DNA from: Siphonodentalium dalli
Taxonomy: Eukaryota; Mollusca; Scaphopoda; Gadilida; Siphonodentaliidae
NCBI GenBank assembly: GCA_032622095.1
Contig: CP136062.1
Location: 135,322,960-135,386,959 of the forward strand
Direction: 5' to 3'
DNA length: 64,000 nt
The position numbers and the translations under genes are program-made. Every line of letters starts with the position of its first letter. The first letter of the stretch is position 1. The notes beneath the pieces were generated by a model. The model worked only from the letters and a program-made list of their open reading frames with translations, did no database searches and was not told the DNA's origin. Positions 37,158 to 49,463 of this stretch are shown here, in pieces.

Positions 37158-38044
37158 CCATCGGTAGATCTATCGGCCCACGTGAAAAATGGCTGTTTTT
37201 ATTTTTTTAAAGGATAATGATTTTTCCCTTCAAATGATTGTTTGAAATTGATAAAAAAAAAACAATTTTGGAAAAATCATGAATGGGCGCCTCGTATATA
37301 GAAGCTACGAAAAAGACCTCGTGTTTCGTCAGCATTCATGAAACAATAAATAGTGTTAGTTAATAATGCATTCCATCTATGATATATATGAATAGAAAAC
37401 GTTTGTCTCACGCCTGTTGAGAACATTAAGTCAGCTGGAAAACTACTATGAGTTTTTGACAGATTATATAAGGATTTTATACCGATAGGGTGTGTATTTT
37501 CGAGCTATTTTGCTCGTTTCTCCACTTTACTTATGCATAATGTTTGCGGTTATAATGTCCGTTAAATCCGCTATTGATTTACGATATAGTGGGTGTTCGG
37601 GTTAGAGTGTACTATAGATTAGGGACAGATGTGATGAAATGTGTTCGATGTAAATATAAAAAAGCAAATTTATATAATTTGCTCCCTTTTCATGACTGGT
37701 TCAACAGAAGAACACAATTTCTTAGAAATGACTACAGTGTATATAGCAATGGTATATATAAATGTATCCATCGACTATATTTATAGACTTCTGAACTCGA
37801 AATACAGAGTTTACATGTAAACAGGGGTGAATGTGGACTGCGATGTGTGTGTGTGAAACAGGACAAGTTTATCAGATTTTAATTCATTGATCAATGACAG
37901 TGAGCAATATGGCTAAATGTCAGAATTACACTTTTTTCCATCGTGCCCAAAACTACATACATTATAGGCACATCCACTAAATGTTTACCATCTCAAAGTA
38001 TGGTTGTTCGAAGCATGACAGCTACTTTCCACACAAATCATTAG
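37158..38044. other. No gene seen
   Basis: AT-rich sequence with no recognisable content. It may hold decayed upstream parts of the retrotransposon that follows. Confidence 0.4.
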
Positions 38045-39290
38045 GTGGTCAAAACTTCAATGCTATTCGAACTGGAACAATGCATAATAACCGGAAACAT
38101 CCACATTTGGCTGAATAGCTATCTCTCTAACAGATCACATCGTGATTTAGTGGGTAACCCCTTGTCTGATTACCATAGTATAGCGACAGGAGTTCCACAG
38201 GGATCGATACTTGGACCGTTCTTATTTCTGACATATATAAATTACTTGGCAACGACCAAACATTCTTGTACTCGTATGTACGCAGATCATAGTGTTTTGT
38301 TTTCACTATCCCGCCATCACTCGATGACAGTTCGCGGGAACGCTACGAAGATCTAGATAGAGTATATATATTGTTGGTCGAAACAATGGTTTGTCACATG
38401 AAATGCAGATAAAACAAAATCAATGGTGTTTTCACTCACTCCGTCGTAGGTTTATTTGGATCTTGAAATACTTGATGATCGCGATATAGAGCAAGTAGAC
38501 TGCCATAAACATCTTGGAATCTCTATACAATCAAATCTTCATTGGAACTCACATATCAAATATCAAGTAGACTGTCACAACTAAGGAGAATAAAGTTTCT
38601 TGTAACCTTGAAATAATGTTCCAAACTTATGTACTCCCAATACTGCCCCCATTGCCTTCTCTGGAATCTCGACGGCCTCTATATCGACCCAGTCCGGTAG
38701 AATATAGTAAGTGTGCTGACACGTTCTGTGTCAGACGAGAGAGTCTTAAGTAGACTCGGTTGGCCTCCCCATAACGAAAGACGAAACCTTCATAAAATGC
38801 ATACCCGGAACAAAATATAAACTAATCATGTCCCTAAATATACATCACAAACTTACTACCGCAATATGTCGGTAACGCATCTTGTTACCCCATCCGAAAC
38901 CCTTTGCGATATATACATAAACTACTTCACCAATACGGCCCACTTCAAATCGGGTTTCATCCTATTCATGACCGCACTGAATGGAATAAATCATGCAAAA
39001 TCACTACCGACAACAAAACAACTTAACGACACCTCATCAGAGCCAACCAAAGACGAAATCATAAGTAACATGTATAGAACTTTCTGCAAAAAAAACCAAT
39101 GACTGTAAAACCCCACTATACTACAACGGGGGCCAGTGGAGACTAAACAGATTGCATTGTAGACTCAGAAATAACTGCAGTGATCTAAACTTTGATAAAA
39201 TATATTCAACACAACTTCAATCTATATATCACAGACCAAACAGAGAATATAAGCCAGTCAAGCAATTTATCGGGTTCAATAGTGCTGGTT
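38045..39290 (+). pseudogene. Non-LTR retrotransposon reverse transcriptase, decayed
   Basis: The frame at 38045-38356 contains WLNSYLSNRSH, GVPQGSILGPFLF (about 38189-38230) and YADH (38279-38290), in the order of palm motifs in LINE reverse transcriptases of the CR1/Jockey/L2 kind. The catalytic YADD has become YADH, and a stop follows. Later fragments in other frames resemble the thumb (NADKTKSMVFS near 38404; VDCHKHLGISIQ near 38500) and the tail (LGWPPHNERR near 38755). Frameshifts and stops show an inactive 5'-truncated copy. The endonuclease domain was not found. Confidence 0.85.
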
Positions 39291-40188
39291 GTTGATACGT
39301 TCACACATGCACTGGGACATTTGCCTGCCAATTTGGCACGCAATTCGCCATAGATGGCCATGTGTCTGTCAGGATATGAAGGGCACTATTATAATATCTA
39401 CATATCCAAGAGTTTAATACATGTGGAGTGAGAGCTATCTGATACTTTAAAGCCACATAGCGGGTTTCGCTCCAAAAATACACCTAATAATATTCGCTTT
39501 TGAGTTTTTCCCGGTATCAAGATATGTCGATAAATACTTGAACTACCTTTCTACGGACATTATCTTATCCCAGAAAGACGCATTGAAGTCATAAAAAATA
39601 CCACTTTGAACACGGTGTTTGGGTTCCAAACAAACAACTATACAGTCATGTGCACGGCATGGAACAGAAAAGAGCTCCCCGTGTTAGTCTATTTCTAATA
39701 TGGCAGAAATAAAGAGCGTAAGTTTCACTTCTGATAGAAAATTTGAAAACAACAGGAAAATGGCTGATGAAGCCGGTATTTCAATATTTCGTGTATTTAT
39801 CGACCTATCTTATACCTCCTTCCAAATTGCGTAAACAAAATTTGGAAACTGGAATGATCCATGTCCGTTTAAGTTGTTATACAACTGAAATTGACCCGAA
39901 ATTAGCCTTCAAATATCGGACAAGAATCAATCGTGCAACCACTCATCGCATAACACGTCGCTCCTAACGTAAGTGTTATAACAATGGAAGACATATATTC
40001 TTTCATTACTCAATATATCATTAAAAAGTGGGCAATAGATATAGCTATCTATGAAGAATTTCATGGAAATTTGACAGGCAATTTTGCCAGTTCTGTGAAC
40101 TTAATCCAACTTAAAGGCACTCTTGTTCATTTAGGTCCTAAAACATAGTAATTGTCCCTATTATCCCCAATATAGGGTACAATAGAGC
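39291..40188. other. No gene seen
   Basis: Unremarkable sequence between the dead LINE and the foldback element. A TATGGCAGAAATAAAGAGCG block resembles part of 6800-6830. Confidence 0.4.
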
Positions 40189-40194
40189 GTCACG

Positions 40195-40750
40195 TATGGG
40201 CGGCCATTCGGTCGGAAATTACATGAAATAAAAGTTATTGGTGGTTTGTGAAAACAATAGTCTCTATTTTCAAACCAATATACTCCATTTCCAAACCAAT
40301 AATCGTTCTTGGATTCAATAAGAGACAGTTCCGTTTTAATAGATATAGATTCATAATCAATGTTGACCGATGCAAAATTAATGTTCTATTTTAATTTAAT
40401 AGTATTCATTGTTCAACTAATATCTAACAACACACAATTAGTAAGATTCGCGCATATTCAATAAACGTACATTCCGTTTCAATAGCCATATTTTCTTAAT
40501 CAATAAAGATATTTCAAACCAATAGACGATTTCCCAGGATCAATGATTATCGTTATAAAACTAATAGACCTTATTGTCATTCTTATATTTAAAAGATATA
40601 AATTATCACCAATGCACAATAATTAATAACGTTCGTATTCGAATCAATATCTAATAGCGGAATCAATTATTTCCAGTGAAACCAATGACTAAAAATGCAG
40701 AATTAATGGACGAGTCTACAGAATTAATAGCTTCCGTTTACAAACCAATG
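40195..40750 (+). repeat. Left terminal repeat, 21-bp subrepeats
   Basis: After about 55 unique bases, a CAAT or TAAT core recurs mostly every 21 bp: 40255, 40276, 40297, 40316, 40337, 40358, 40379, then 40397, 40418, 40459, 40480, 40501, 40520, 40541, 40562, later 40683, 40704, 40725, 40746. Units resemble CCGTTTCAAACCAATAGA. A few steps are 17-19 bp or are disturbed. Confidence 0.85.
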
Positions 40751-40759
40751 AACGCTAGG

Positions 40760-41080
40760 GGCGCCACCAATCTTGCTGGAGCACCTAACCGCAAAATCCG
40801 TGACGTCAACATGGGATATCCCCGCTGCCAAAAAAAAAAGCATGTTCTCGAACATTTTCGCGTCAGAAAGTGACCCTGAACATGAAAACTGCGATGATAT
40901 ACGGACTGTGGACTATATCATGTACCTGTAGCAGATACCGAAGATGCATTTGAGAGCTTGTTTTTAATATTGACCCAGAATGCCGACGAAGATCTGAAGA
41001 AGATAGTCGCGAGGCCAGCGAGACAGAACTTAGGTGCCAGCAATCAATTCAGTTCTGTGAATCAATCATTGAATCATTGA
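40760..41080 (+). pseudogene. Possible decayed coding fragment inside the foldback element
   Basis: Three successive frames have protein-like composition: one ends at 40873, one runs from about 40834 to 40930, and one from 40928 to 41080 includes DEDLKKIVARPARQN. The shifts coincide with a ten-A run near 40830 and a point near 40930. No family was recognised. It could be a remnant of the element's own gene or chance openness. Confidence 0.35.
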
Positions 41081-41719
41081 ATACAACCAGACAACTATCA
41101 ATTTATCAATGGCATTCATTGTTGACGACGATAGTCATAATAACTGATTGTTATTCAACTTATTCTACAAATGAGGAATCTATATATAATTCTAAAAAAA
41201 ACATTCTAAGAAAACCTAAGATAATCGTTCGATCTACTGCGTAGTGCGTACTAGCACTGTACATTGCGACAACTTCTTTTGAAAACAACCATTGAGTGGA
41301 ACCGCTTCGAACAGTCAGATGTTGATTCAGGCGATCGGTAATACTGAATATCTGAAGGATTTATTAAATATGGATTCTATTTTCTAGACGTTTCATACGA
41401 GCGTCTTGGAATAGGATTCTGAACATTGCGTGAGTATTGATCAAGTAAACCTGACAGTGCGAAGAGCACTTCAGAACTCAATCATAAGCCAACTAGAACA
41501 GAGGTCATGTCAACTTACAGGTTGCATTATACATGCATATATTGTGACCACATAAATGATATATACAACTGCAGTGACTTCTTCATTATTTCAGTATTCG
41601 ATACCATAACCATGGTCGTTCCATAGTAATCCATACCATAATTTTTTGTTTTACCTACCGGTACGGTACCGGATTGTTTGGTTACTTTTTTTTATTTCGT
41701 ACTTTGTAGAAAATCATTT

Positions 41720-41905
41720 ATTTGTTTCCATATGGTGTGACATACATTTGTTTCCATATGGTGTGACATACATGTAGTAACATGGTACGAAATGACCATT
41801 TGATTTCCTACATGGTACGAAACGACCAAACAATAAGGTACGAAACTACCAAAAATATGGTACGAAACTACCAAAAATATGGTACGAAATGACTTAAGAC
41901 GATAC
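41720..41905. repeat. Short tandem arrays (25-bp and 22-bp units)
   Basis: TTTGTTTCCATATGGTGTGA is repeated twice from 41720. Several GGTACGAAA(C/T)(T/G)ACCAAAAATAT-type units then run to about 41905. Related GGTACGAAA pieces recur near 42650-42710 (complement) and 43410-43445. This explains the 112-codon minus-strand frame over them. Confidence 0.8.
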
Positions 41906-42782
41906 AAAACGTTCTGCACCCACTTATATCTCATCGGCAAGGGGAACAACCAGACAGTGACCCTGCAGACTAGCAGCGCCAACATCGTTGGTTTGATATT
42001 AGGCCCTATATCACCCTGAGGTAACCTCATATCACAACCAGCCTGACGTCGAAGGCTGATATATGAGGCTACTGAGGGCTGAAACCAGGCCTATAATATC
42101 AAACCAACCAAGTAATACCCTACATGTATCTATTAATTACGGTAGTTCGCCTCTTAGTTACAGTGTAATATTGACAACTCTTTCTAATGAGTGACATCAC
42201 AAAAAATTGGTATCTATGCCTATTCTAACAGTGAAATAGAATTGCACCATGTCAAAGCCATACCGTGTGTTACTCAGATCGTGATGTCATAAAATCATAC
42301 ATGTATTACTCTTAATTAGTGATGTCGTAAAATGATATTACTCGATTTAGGGCAAATTGAAGTGATATTCACCTATATAAATGGAGTTTGATAACAAGCC
42401 ATACCGTGCAAAAATGTCATATCTAATTAATAATTTTCGAACAAATTTTGGACCGATATACCTGTACCCTGTAGCCATCTGTAGGAAACTTCCTTCCAAA
42501 GGGGTGCTGTCGGAACATACATGTATCAAGGTGGACCCCCTCCCCAATGGGAGACTCGTATCCATGCCCATTGGAAATAAATGATAATGTGCAATGGATG
42601 AATAGGTTGCTGGCATTTCATACCATGGAAGTTTGACATAGAGATGTTTCGCACCAGGGTTCTGGACATTTCATACCAGTTCCTGTATCATTTCGACAAT
42701 TCGTACCTTTGAGTATACCGGTATTATTTAAAAGAAAATGACATTAAAGGTACTCAGTCCGATTCGATGGTTCCCATATCAT

Positions 42783-42812
42783 CATATTTCAACAACAACA
42801 ACAACAACAACA
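42783..42812 (+). repeat. (CAA)n microsatellite
   Basis: About eight CAA units in the interior of the foldback element. Confidence 0.9.
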
Positions 42813-43774
42813 CCATTTTTTGAAATGCCACTTCGTTTACCAGAATCGATTAATGCCCCAAAAATAATGCTAACCAGTCAAATATAGTATACAATTGCCC
42901 AAAACCTGTTATTTATCAATATTTTGTTCAATTTTGAAATTTTGCGGGTTTGTCAAATATCTGACACAACAAAAGCCACTTGCTTTTTGAGTTATCCATC
43001 TTCATCCGTCCTCTTTCGACTTTTTATTGGGCCACTGAAAAATTATCGATGGTGAAAAATAATAGATTTCAAAAATCGATATATGATCACTCTCAACTTT
43101 GGTGGGTGGGTTCCTCAACTCAAATCAAATATGTTTTATCCCGAAGCCAAGGAAATAGTAATATTCAAGCGTTAATTCGGATTATGCATCTTTAACTTTG
43201 TCGCGACAATTTCAATTTGTTCATTTTGTTTCCCAAAAAAAAAGAAAGAAATATGTTAACATGTAAATGTCGGGTTGTCATCATCACGAACGTTAAATCA
43301 TGATCATGTTCGCTTTCGTTAAGTTAACACGATTAAAATAATTTTTCACATACAGTCATGTACGAATGACCATTCATCATTTTTGGGAATCAACGAAACA
43401 TACCAATATATGGTGTGAAATGACCAAAAACATGGTACGAAACAATTAAATGTGTCATTCAAATCAAGGTTACAAACTGGCCATAGTAGGAAAAGTCGTT
43501 TGAGCCATCCAACAGACCTGGGTGAATCGCCAGGCGATCGGTCTTCCACAGTAAGGATGCATCTGGGAAGAGGGGGGTCAATCTAATTAACTCTTATCTA
43601 TAACCAATACTTAAAAACAATAACAATTTATTCTGATTTCTTTTGAAACACACATAATAATTATTTACTGAGAATATTCAATATAAACATGTACAAATTC
43701 TCAAACAAAGGGAATTTCAATGTTCAAGAAATTTAGAGTCCCCTCTTACTATGGGAGGCCCTTTTCACATTTAT

Positions 43775-43980
43775 TATTTATTTGCGCTCAAGCACAAATA
43801 TTAAGCGCAAATATTTGCGCTTAAGCATAAATCATTTGGGCTTAAGCGAATGTCATTTGCGCTTAAGCACAAATATGTGTCTATCAATTTGTTTGCGCTT
43901 AAGCGAAAATGATTTTCGCTTAAGTGTAAATGATTTGCGCTTAAGTGTAAATGATTTGCGCTTAAGCGAAAATACCTAAC
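43775..43980. repeat. 21-bp palindromic-core array
   Basis: Units ATTTGCGCTTAAGTGTAAATG and variants, each containing a GCGCTTAAGCGC-like self-complementary core. The last units are spaced exactly 21 bp. A further two or three units occur at 44985-45045, on the other side of the nested MITE. The LRLS-repeat frame over the array is a by-product. Confidence 0.85.
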
Positions 43981-44099
43981 ACTCCTTTACTTCCCTCTGA
44001 TTGTGAATGATGGAGTCCATCTCATAGTATATTATTATGGGCCCATAGTAGTAGCCCATACAGACTCGAAAGTTGAAAAGTCAAAAGCATCTCTGGCTC

Positions 44100-44437
44100 T
44101 GGTGTCCCAAAAATTGGTGCCTTATTCCCAGAGCTCTAGTATATTTTATTAAAGGGACATCTCCTGCACAAATATATACCATTGCCATGGTCATAGAAGG
44201 GGAATTAGGGGTTACTGGGGGCTTGCTTCCCTCGTGGTGTACATGTACTTATTGAATAGAAATAGGGGGAAAACATATTTTCATATTATCAGCATCCCTG
44301 TCCCTAAGAATTTGTGTCTCCATCCCAGAGATCTATTACATTTTATAAAAGAGACATATCCTGTACAGATATATACCATTTCCATGGTAATAAAAGGTAC
44401 CGGTATCTATGGATCACTGGGGATTGCTTCCCTCATA
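44100..44437 (+). repeat. Imperfect tandem duplication, 197-bp period
   Basis: 44100-44235 and 44297-44437 share CCCAGAG.TCTA, ATATATACCATT.CCATGGT and GGGG.TTGCTTCCCTC. It lies just left of the nested hAT-type MITE. Confidence 0.75.
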
Positions 44438-44462
44438 TGATGGGCCTATATAGACTTGAGTG

Positions 44463-44910
44463 CAAGCCTGCAAATAGCGTGTCTGTCATTTGCAGAATGA
44501 GGTCCCCAGAGGGTGGATTTAGTGACGCTACACCGCATAGTGGGCTAGCATCACTAAATTTACCCTCTGGGGACCTCATTCTGCTTAGGGCCCTCAACTG
44601 CTATGGCAGTCCTAGGATCAGATTGAAGTTCCCCAGTTGAAGTTGGTGATGTTCACCCATTTTGGAGCCTCGATTATGGATTTTATCTTCTGCAAATTAG
44701 GGGATATAGAAACTTCCCATATGGGAAAACGTAACTAAAAACAATGTTAATTTGATACCATAGTTACTTCCCAGAAGATGAGGCCTAAGCAGAATGAGGT
44801 CCCCAGAGGGTGAATTTAGTTATGCTAGCCCGCTATGCAGGGTAGCATAACTAAATTCACCCTCTGTGGACCTCAATCTGCAAATGACAGACACGCTATT
44901 TGCAGGCTTG
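44463..44910. mobile_element. hAT-type MITE, copy 1
   Basis: An 8-bp duplication CTTGAGTG flanks it exactly (44455-44462 and 44911-44918). The ends CAAGCCTGCAAATAGCGTGT and complement are nearly perfect for over 40 bp. The interior contains hairpins of the type GAATGAGGTCCCCAGAGGGT with its complement. Eight-base duplications and CA..TG ends are typical of the hAT superfamily. It is nested in the 6.1-kb element, so it inserted later. Confidence 0.9.
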
Positions 44911-45824
44911 CTTGAGTGATGTGTTAGGCCTATATATGCAATTTAAAATTAATTCAGGGAGATCAATGCATTAATTTCTATTTCCACTTAAGCGCAAATG
45001 ATTTGTGATTAAACGTAAAATATTTGCACTTAAGCGCAAAAATTCATAAGTAATTGTATGTCATAATTTGCAAAGTTCTGTCAAATTGTTGTTAAAATAT
45101 GATTAGATTCATAACGGTGATATTTGGTTAAATTTCATACCGAGTTATGTATAATCGAATTATTGAGGGATCGGGAGGGACTTGGATCATACGAATGACA
45201 TATATTCATTGCTCCAATTATCTCTTAACATGAGCAATACAAAATGAAGTCACACTTCCGAACCAGTTCCATACAGCAGAACCTGATCTAGAAGATATTA
45301 GCGAAAAAACGTCAAATTCCCTCTTTCAGCTGTCATTTTGACGACCATCTTGGGCGGGAGAGTTCCAATTTTACCCTAAAAATGTGGCATTATATCTCTC
45401 AGAGTCATACGTACTGGGTATGCCTAATTTTAAATCGTATATTTCATGGTAAGATTACTTGCGACATTTAGTAAATTATATAACCACGAAACACTCTTTA
45501 AATTTGGAAATTCCAGCGTGGCTCCATATCTAATACTAATACGTATGTAAATATGTACATATGTCCGCATATGTGCAAAGTTTCATGCTTTAGTCAGACA
45601 AATTAATAATTGTCTTGAAATTTTTATTTAATTTACTCCACTGTGTTATAATGGACCATAGTGAATATTTATCGTCGTTTTATTTGCACCGAGTGAACTA
45701 CTGCAAATCGTCACACCGACAATACATTGGGAATTCCCATGTTTATTTATATATTTCTGACGTCACATGAATACAGTTTCTTCAAACATCGCCATCAGAG
45801 ACCCCTATCGTTCTTTCACGTTTT

Positions 45825-46337
45825 AATAATTGATTTCGAATTCCTAATCATTGGTTTGACCGGAAATAGTAGATTGCGCAATTAGATATTGAATTGAAAG
45901 AACGTGAATTAATTTTGCATTGGTGATAATTTATATCTTTTAAATATAAGAATGACAATAAGGTATATTAGTTTTATAACGATAATCATTGCTTGTGAAA
46001 ATTCGTCTATTGGTTTGAAATATCTTTATTGATTAAGAAAATATGGCTATTGAAACGGAGTGTACGTTTATTGAATATGCGCGAATCTTACTAATTGTGT
46101 GTTGTTAGATATTAGTTGAACAATGAATACTATTAAATTAAAATAGAACATTAATTTTGCATCGGTCAACATTGATTATGAATCTATATCTATTAAAACG
46201 GAACTGTCTCTTATTGAATCCAAGAACGATTATTGGTTTGGAAATGGGGTATATTGGTTTGAAAATAGAGACTATTGTTTTCACTAACCACTATTAACTT
46301 TTATTTCATGTAATTTCCGACCGAATGGCCGCCCATA
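45825..46337 (-). repeat. Right terminal repeat of the foldback element
   Basis: Reverse complement of 40195 to about 40720, with the same 21-bp phased CAAT cores and scattered substitutions. The outermost 200 bp are the most similar. Confidence 0.88.
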
Positions 46338-46549
46338 GTCACGTCTAGGTAGGAGTTACTAGTGACAGCCATTATTAAATAAAGAAAGACCAATATTTTA
46401 AAGGATCGAAAAGTTGAACAGCCACATGTACTCATGTAGCCGTTTCCCATGGACTTAAAATTAAAGTTAGAAACGCACAGAAAGAACTGAAAATCTCTTC
46501 CTATTCACCCCATGTACGATGCAGTGTGGGCTTTTTTTATTTCTCTCAA

Positions 46550-47101
46550 CAGACCTGTGTCTGTCATTTGCAGAATGGGGTTCCCAGAGGGTGAATTTAG
46601 TGACGCTATCCCTCACGGCGGGTTAGCGTCATCAAATTCACCCTCTGGGGAGACCTCATTCTTCTTATGCCTCAACTGCTATGTCTGTCATTTGCAGAAT
46701 GAGGTTCCCAGAGGGTGAATTTAGTGATGCTATCCCCCACGGCGGGCTAGCGTCACCAAATTCACCCTCTGTTGGGACCCCATTCTGCTTAGGCCTCAAC
46801 TGCTATGGGAGACCTGCATGGGATCATATTGAAGTTTCCCAGTTGAAGTTGGTGATGTTCACCCATTAGTCACCTCGATTATGCAAATTAGGGGATGCAA
46901 AAACTTTCCAGAAGGGAAAAAGTAACTAAAATCAATGTTAATTTGAGACTTGAGATACTTCTCAGAATATGAGACCTAAGCAGAATGAGGTCCCCAGAGG
47001 GTGAGTTTGGTCATGTTAGTCCCCTGTGTGGGATAACATTACTAAATTCAACCTCTGGGAACCTCATTCTGAAAATTACAGACACACTATTTACAGACTT
47101 G
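46550..47101. mobile_element. hAT-type MITE, copy 2 with internal duplication
   Basis: TCTCTCAA occurs at 46542-46549 and 47102-47109. The ends are CAGACCTGTGTCTGTCATTT and the complement of CAGACACACTATTTACAGAC. The GTCTGTCATTTGCAGAATG hairpin segment is present twice (46558-46680 and 46681-46800), which makes it about 100 bp longer than copy 1. Confidence 0.88.
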
Positions 47102-47109
47102 TCTCTCAA

Positions 47110-47456
47110 ATTTCAATTCAGACATTAACCCTTTGTTGTTTTCACCCTCACGACTCAGCCACACATAATGTATACAAAAACCCTTGTTCTTCGTAGGGAA
47201 AACGTGTGAACAATGTAAATCTCAGTTGAAGTTTTATTAAGAATGTTCAATCATATATGTATATATATATATATATCACCAATATAAATAAATATTCAAC
47301 ATAATATATTTTCACAATTAGGTTGACAATTATGAACAGCGTCATGCTGAATACGCCTGACTAGAATTTGGCCAAATGGCTGTTACAAAAGCAATCAAGA
47401 AATGCTTCTCTGGTATATTCATCTGGTCCAAATGAGGATAAAGATGTTAACCCTTT
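47110..47456. other. No gene; short (TA)n
   Basis: A TATATATATATATAT run is at about 47255-47272. Nothing else recognised. Confidence 0.45.
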
Positions 47457-47460
47457 TATT

Positions 47461-48044
47461 TGCTGAACACTCATCGATATGATGAGTAGTTCCCTTAGGA
47501 AATGTGCAGATAATGGAACTTATTATCTTAACATTTCCCACCAACGAATACGAATCCTTCCGCATGTATGTCGTCTGCTTATATTTTATCTTAACGCACG
47601 AACAACAGTATAAAGTTATCGCATTGTTTCGAGGTTGACATGAGGAATTGTCAACCCGAGGAAGTCAATATTCACCGAGACCGTAGGTCGAGGTGAATAT
47701 TGACTTCCAGGGGCTGACAATTCCTCGTGTCAACCAAGAAACAATGCGATAACTGTTTTATTATACGAAACGCGCTTTGATTGGACAAGACGTTGTGACG
47801 TTGAACGTCGCTGGAAAAATCCTATCTATTTTCAGGTATGATAATAAGTTATGTTAACCCCTGAAGTATCTGACGTCACTCAGAACTGGTATTAACCTCT
47901 TGTTTGATTAATGAGGTGAACATCATTAGATATCTCGATTTTTTTTCGTTACGTTTTAGCATCATAGGAATTGGGAGAGAAATTTATGATAAACATTTTA
48001 ATGTATTCTTTAATTACTGAATGAGATAATCCATTTATAAATGG
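47461..48044. mobile_element. Family C element with a nested palindrome
   Basis: TTAA at 47457-47460 and 48045-48048 bracket CCCTTTTATTTGCTGAACAC and a right end ATAATCCATTTATAAATGG. The family hairpin is near 47508. A separate 160-bp palindrome (47605-47764; GTTATCGCATTGTTTC, GACATGAGGAATTGTC, AAGTCAATATTCACC and complements) sits inside and is probably another MITE. Confidence 0.65.
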
Positions 48045-48048
48045 TTAA

Positions 48049-48599
48049 GGTTAATGTTGCGATCACGCAACCACACAACCGATGTGTATACCTTCAGATC
48101 ACACCAAGTTAATTCTAACTCGAATTATGAAATACTAACTGAGCACATACTTGAGCAACTAATCATGTTACATATAATACTATGATTGCATGGCTTCTGG
48201 TCGGTTTGTTACGGAATAGGTACATGTAGAACGATGTTTCTAAAATAAAGAGTGATGTTTTTCACAATTTGTTTCATTTTCTGTTACAAATACTGATAAA
48301 TTTGAAAAGATAGTGATAAAAACTAACATTATCCAACCCAAGACAATCAAAATTTCCAAAGTCAAATTTCGCCTAATTAGGCAACTATGAGATGGAGATG
48401 GCTACACACAAGCTTCAATCTTATCATGGATCGGTCGCGGAAATTCTTTTAAAAATATCTTAATTATTTCAACGGAAATAAATTTCAAAATAATTAAAGA
48501 TTTACTCATGGTTAAATTTTACATAACCTGTTTGTTTTTTTATTCAGACGCTAAGGTATGAAATATTACATTTGGAATAAGAAGTGTAACACGACGACA
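48049..48599. other. No gene seen
   Basis: AT-rich sequence with no recognised content. Confidence 0.4.
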
Positions 48600-49130
48600 T
48601 TATCTTGTTTTTATTACATGATCTTACCATTATTCCATTCAATAAACCTATTCTATAAATTGTGATATGCAACGTTTCGTTACATAAAAGGAAATTATGC
48701 CAGGTGACATTTGACTTCCGGTTTGTTGTCTGTTTACATTCCGTTCGCTACGTCTCAAATTATTATGGCCTCCGATAATTTTTCTAACAAACTGCAATGA
48801 ATGAAGAATTTGAAAAGTTATTTAATTAATTATACGCCATTAAATACGCCATAGAGTCCTTATTTATCTGGTACTATATCTTTACGCGGGCAAACAACGC
48901 ATAGTTACGTGAAACGGCATCGCATGCATTATATAAACCGATGTTAGTTTCACGTCCCATTTAATGATTTAAGTATGTTTTTCGAGGTTTTGGATCATGT
49001 AATAAATAAAATTTATAACTCGTCCCAAGATTATAGCGGACTTTACAAAACTCGTCCACTATATTCCGCTATAAACTAGGGACTCGTTGTATAGATCCTC
49101 TATATATTGAATGTTGTATCCATTTATTTC
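48600..49130 (-). repeat. Family D repeat, copy 1
   Basis: Inverted relative to 57575-58049. Shared blocks include ATTCCATTCAATAAACC, GTGACATTTGACTTCCGGTT, GTTACGTGAAAC, TTTTGGATCATGTAATAAAT, and GGGACTCGTTGTA followed by TATATATTG-type ends. It holds the empty site for the element at 58050. Confidence 0.75.
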
Positions 49131-49209
49131 ATAGAGTTTCAATGTTTAGAGGGACAGCAAGAACTAGTTCTGTGAAGTTCTCAATGACAAATTGCTTGTG
49201 TATGTTTAA

Positions 49210-49463
49210 GTCGTTCTATACTAAATACTCATGGACGAGTAGTTACCTTAGGAATTGTTCAGATAATAAGTTCATCAAACGACCATTGAAATTATTATCT
49301 GAACGTTTCCCACTAATTAATATGAACCCTTCAGCACTTGTATTAGCTTTTTGTTTGACTGTCGTCTGCTAAGTTATCCCGAACGTCCCTCCAGATGAAC
49401 AATTGACCAATCCAATGAATACGCTTGTAACTCAGTGGGAGAATCCATTCAGTATAGAAAGGG
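49210..49463. mobile_element. Family C MITE, well-preserved copy
   Basis: Ends GTCGTTCTATACTAAAT and the complement of CCCTTTCTATACTGAATGG. TTAA is at 49206-49209. The interior holds GACGAGTAGTTACCTTAGG, the hairpin TCAGATAATAAG (49260) and CCCTCCAGATGAAC. The right target site is mutated (TGAT). Confidence 0.7.

Larger units (their letters stand above)
40195..46337. mobile_element. 6.1-kb foldback transposon with 6-bp target duplication
   Basis: GTCACG occurs directly outside both ends (40189-40194 and 46338-46343). The ends TATGGGCGGCCATTCGGTCGG-type and their complement begin long terminal inverted repeats of about 510-560 bp. Between them are about 5 kb with tandem arrays, a nested hAT MITE and one decayed coding-like fragment, but no transposase, integrase or polymerase that I can recognise. 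Long repeats and a 6-bp duplication also occur in Polintons; repeats built from short subrepeats recall foldback/TU-type elements. It appears non-autonomous and relatively well preserved. Confidence 0.88.

Noticed and set aside
41692-42030. 112-codon minus-strand frame
   Set aside because: Largely explained by 22- and 25-bp tandem repeats.
43782-43979. LRLS-repeat protein
   Set aside because: Direct product of the 21-bp non-coding array.
40195-46337. Intact Polinton/Maverick
   Set aside because: The 6-bp duplication and long inverted ends fit, but it is far shorter than usual and no polymerase, integrase, ATPase or capsid coding was found.
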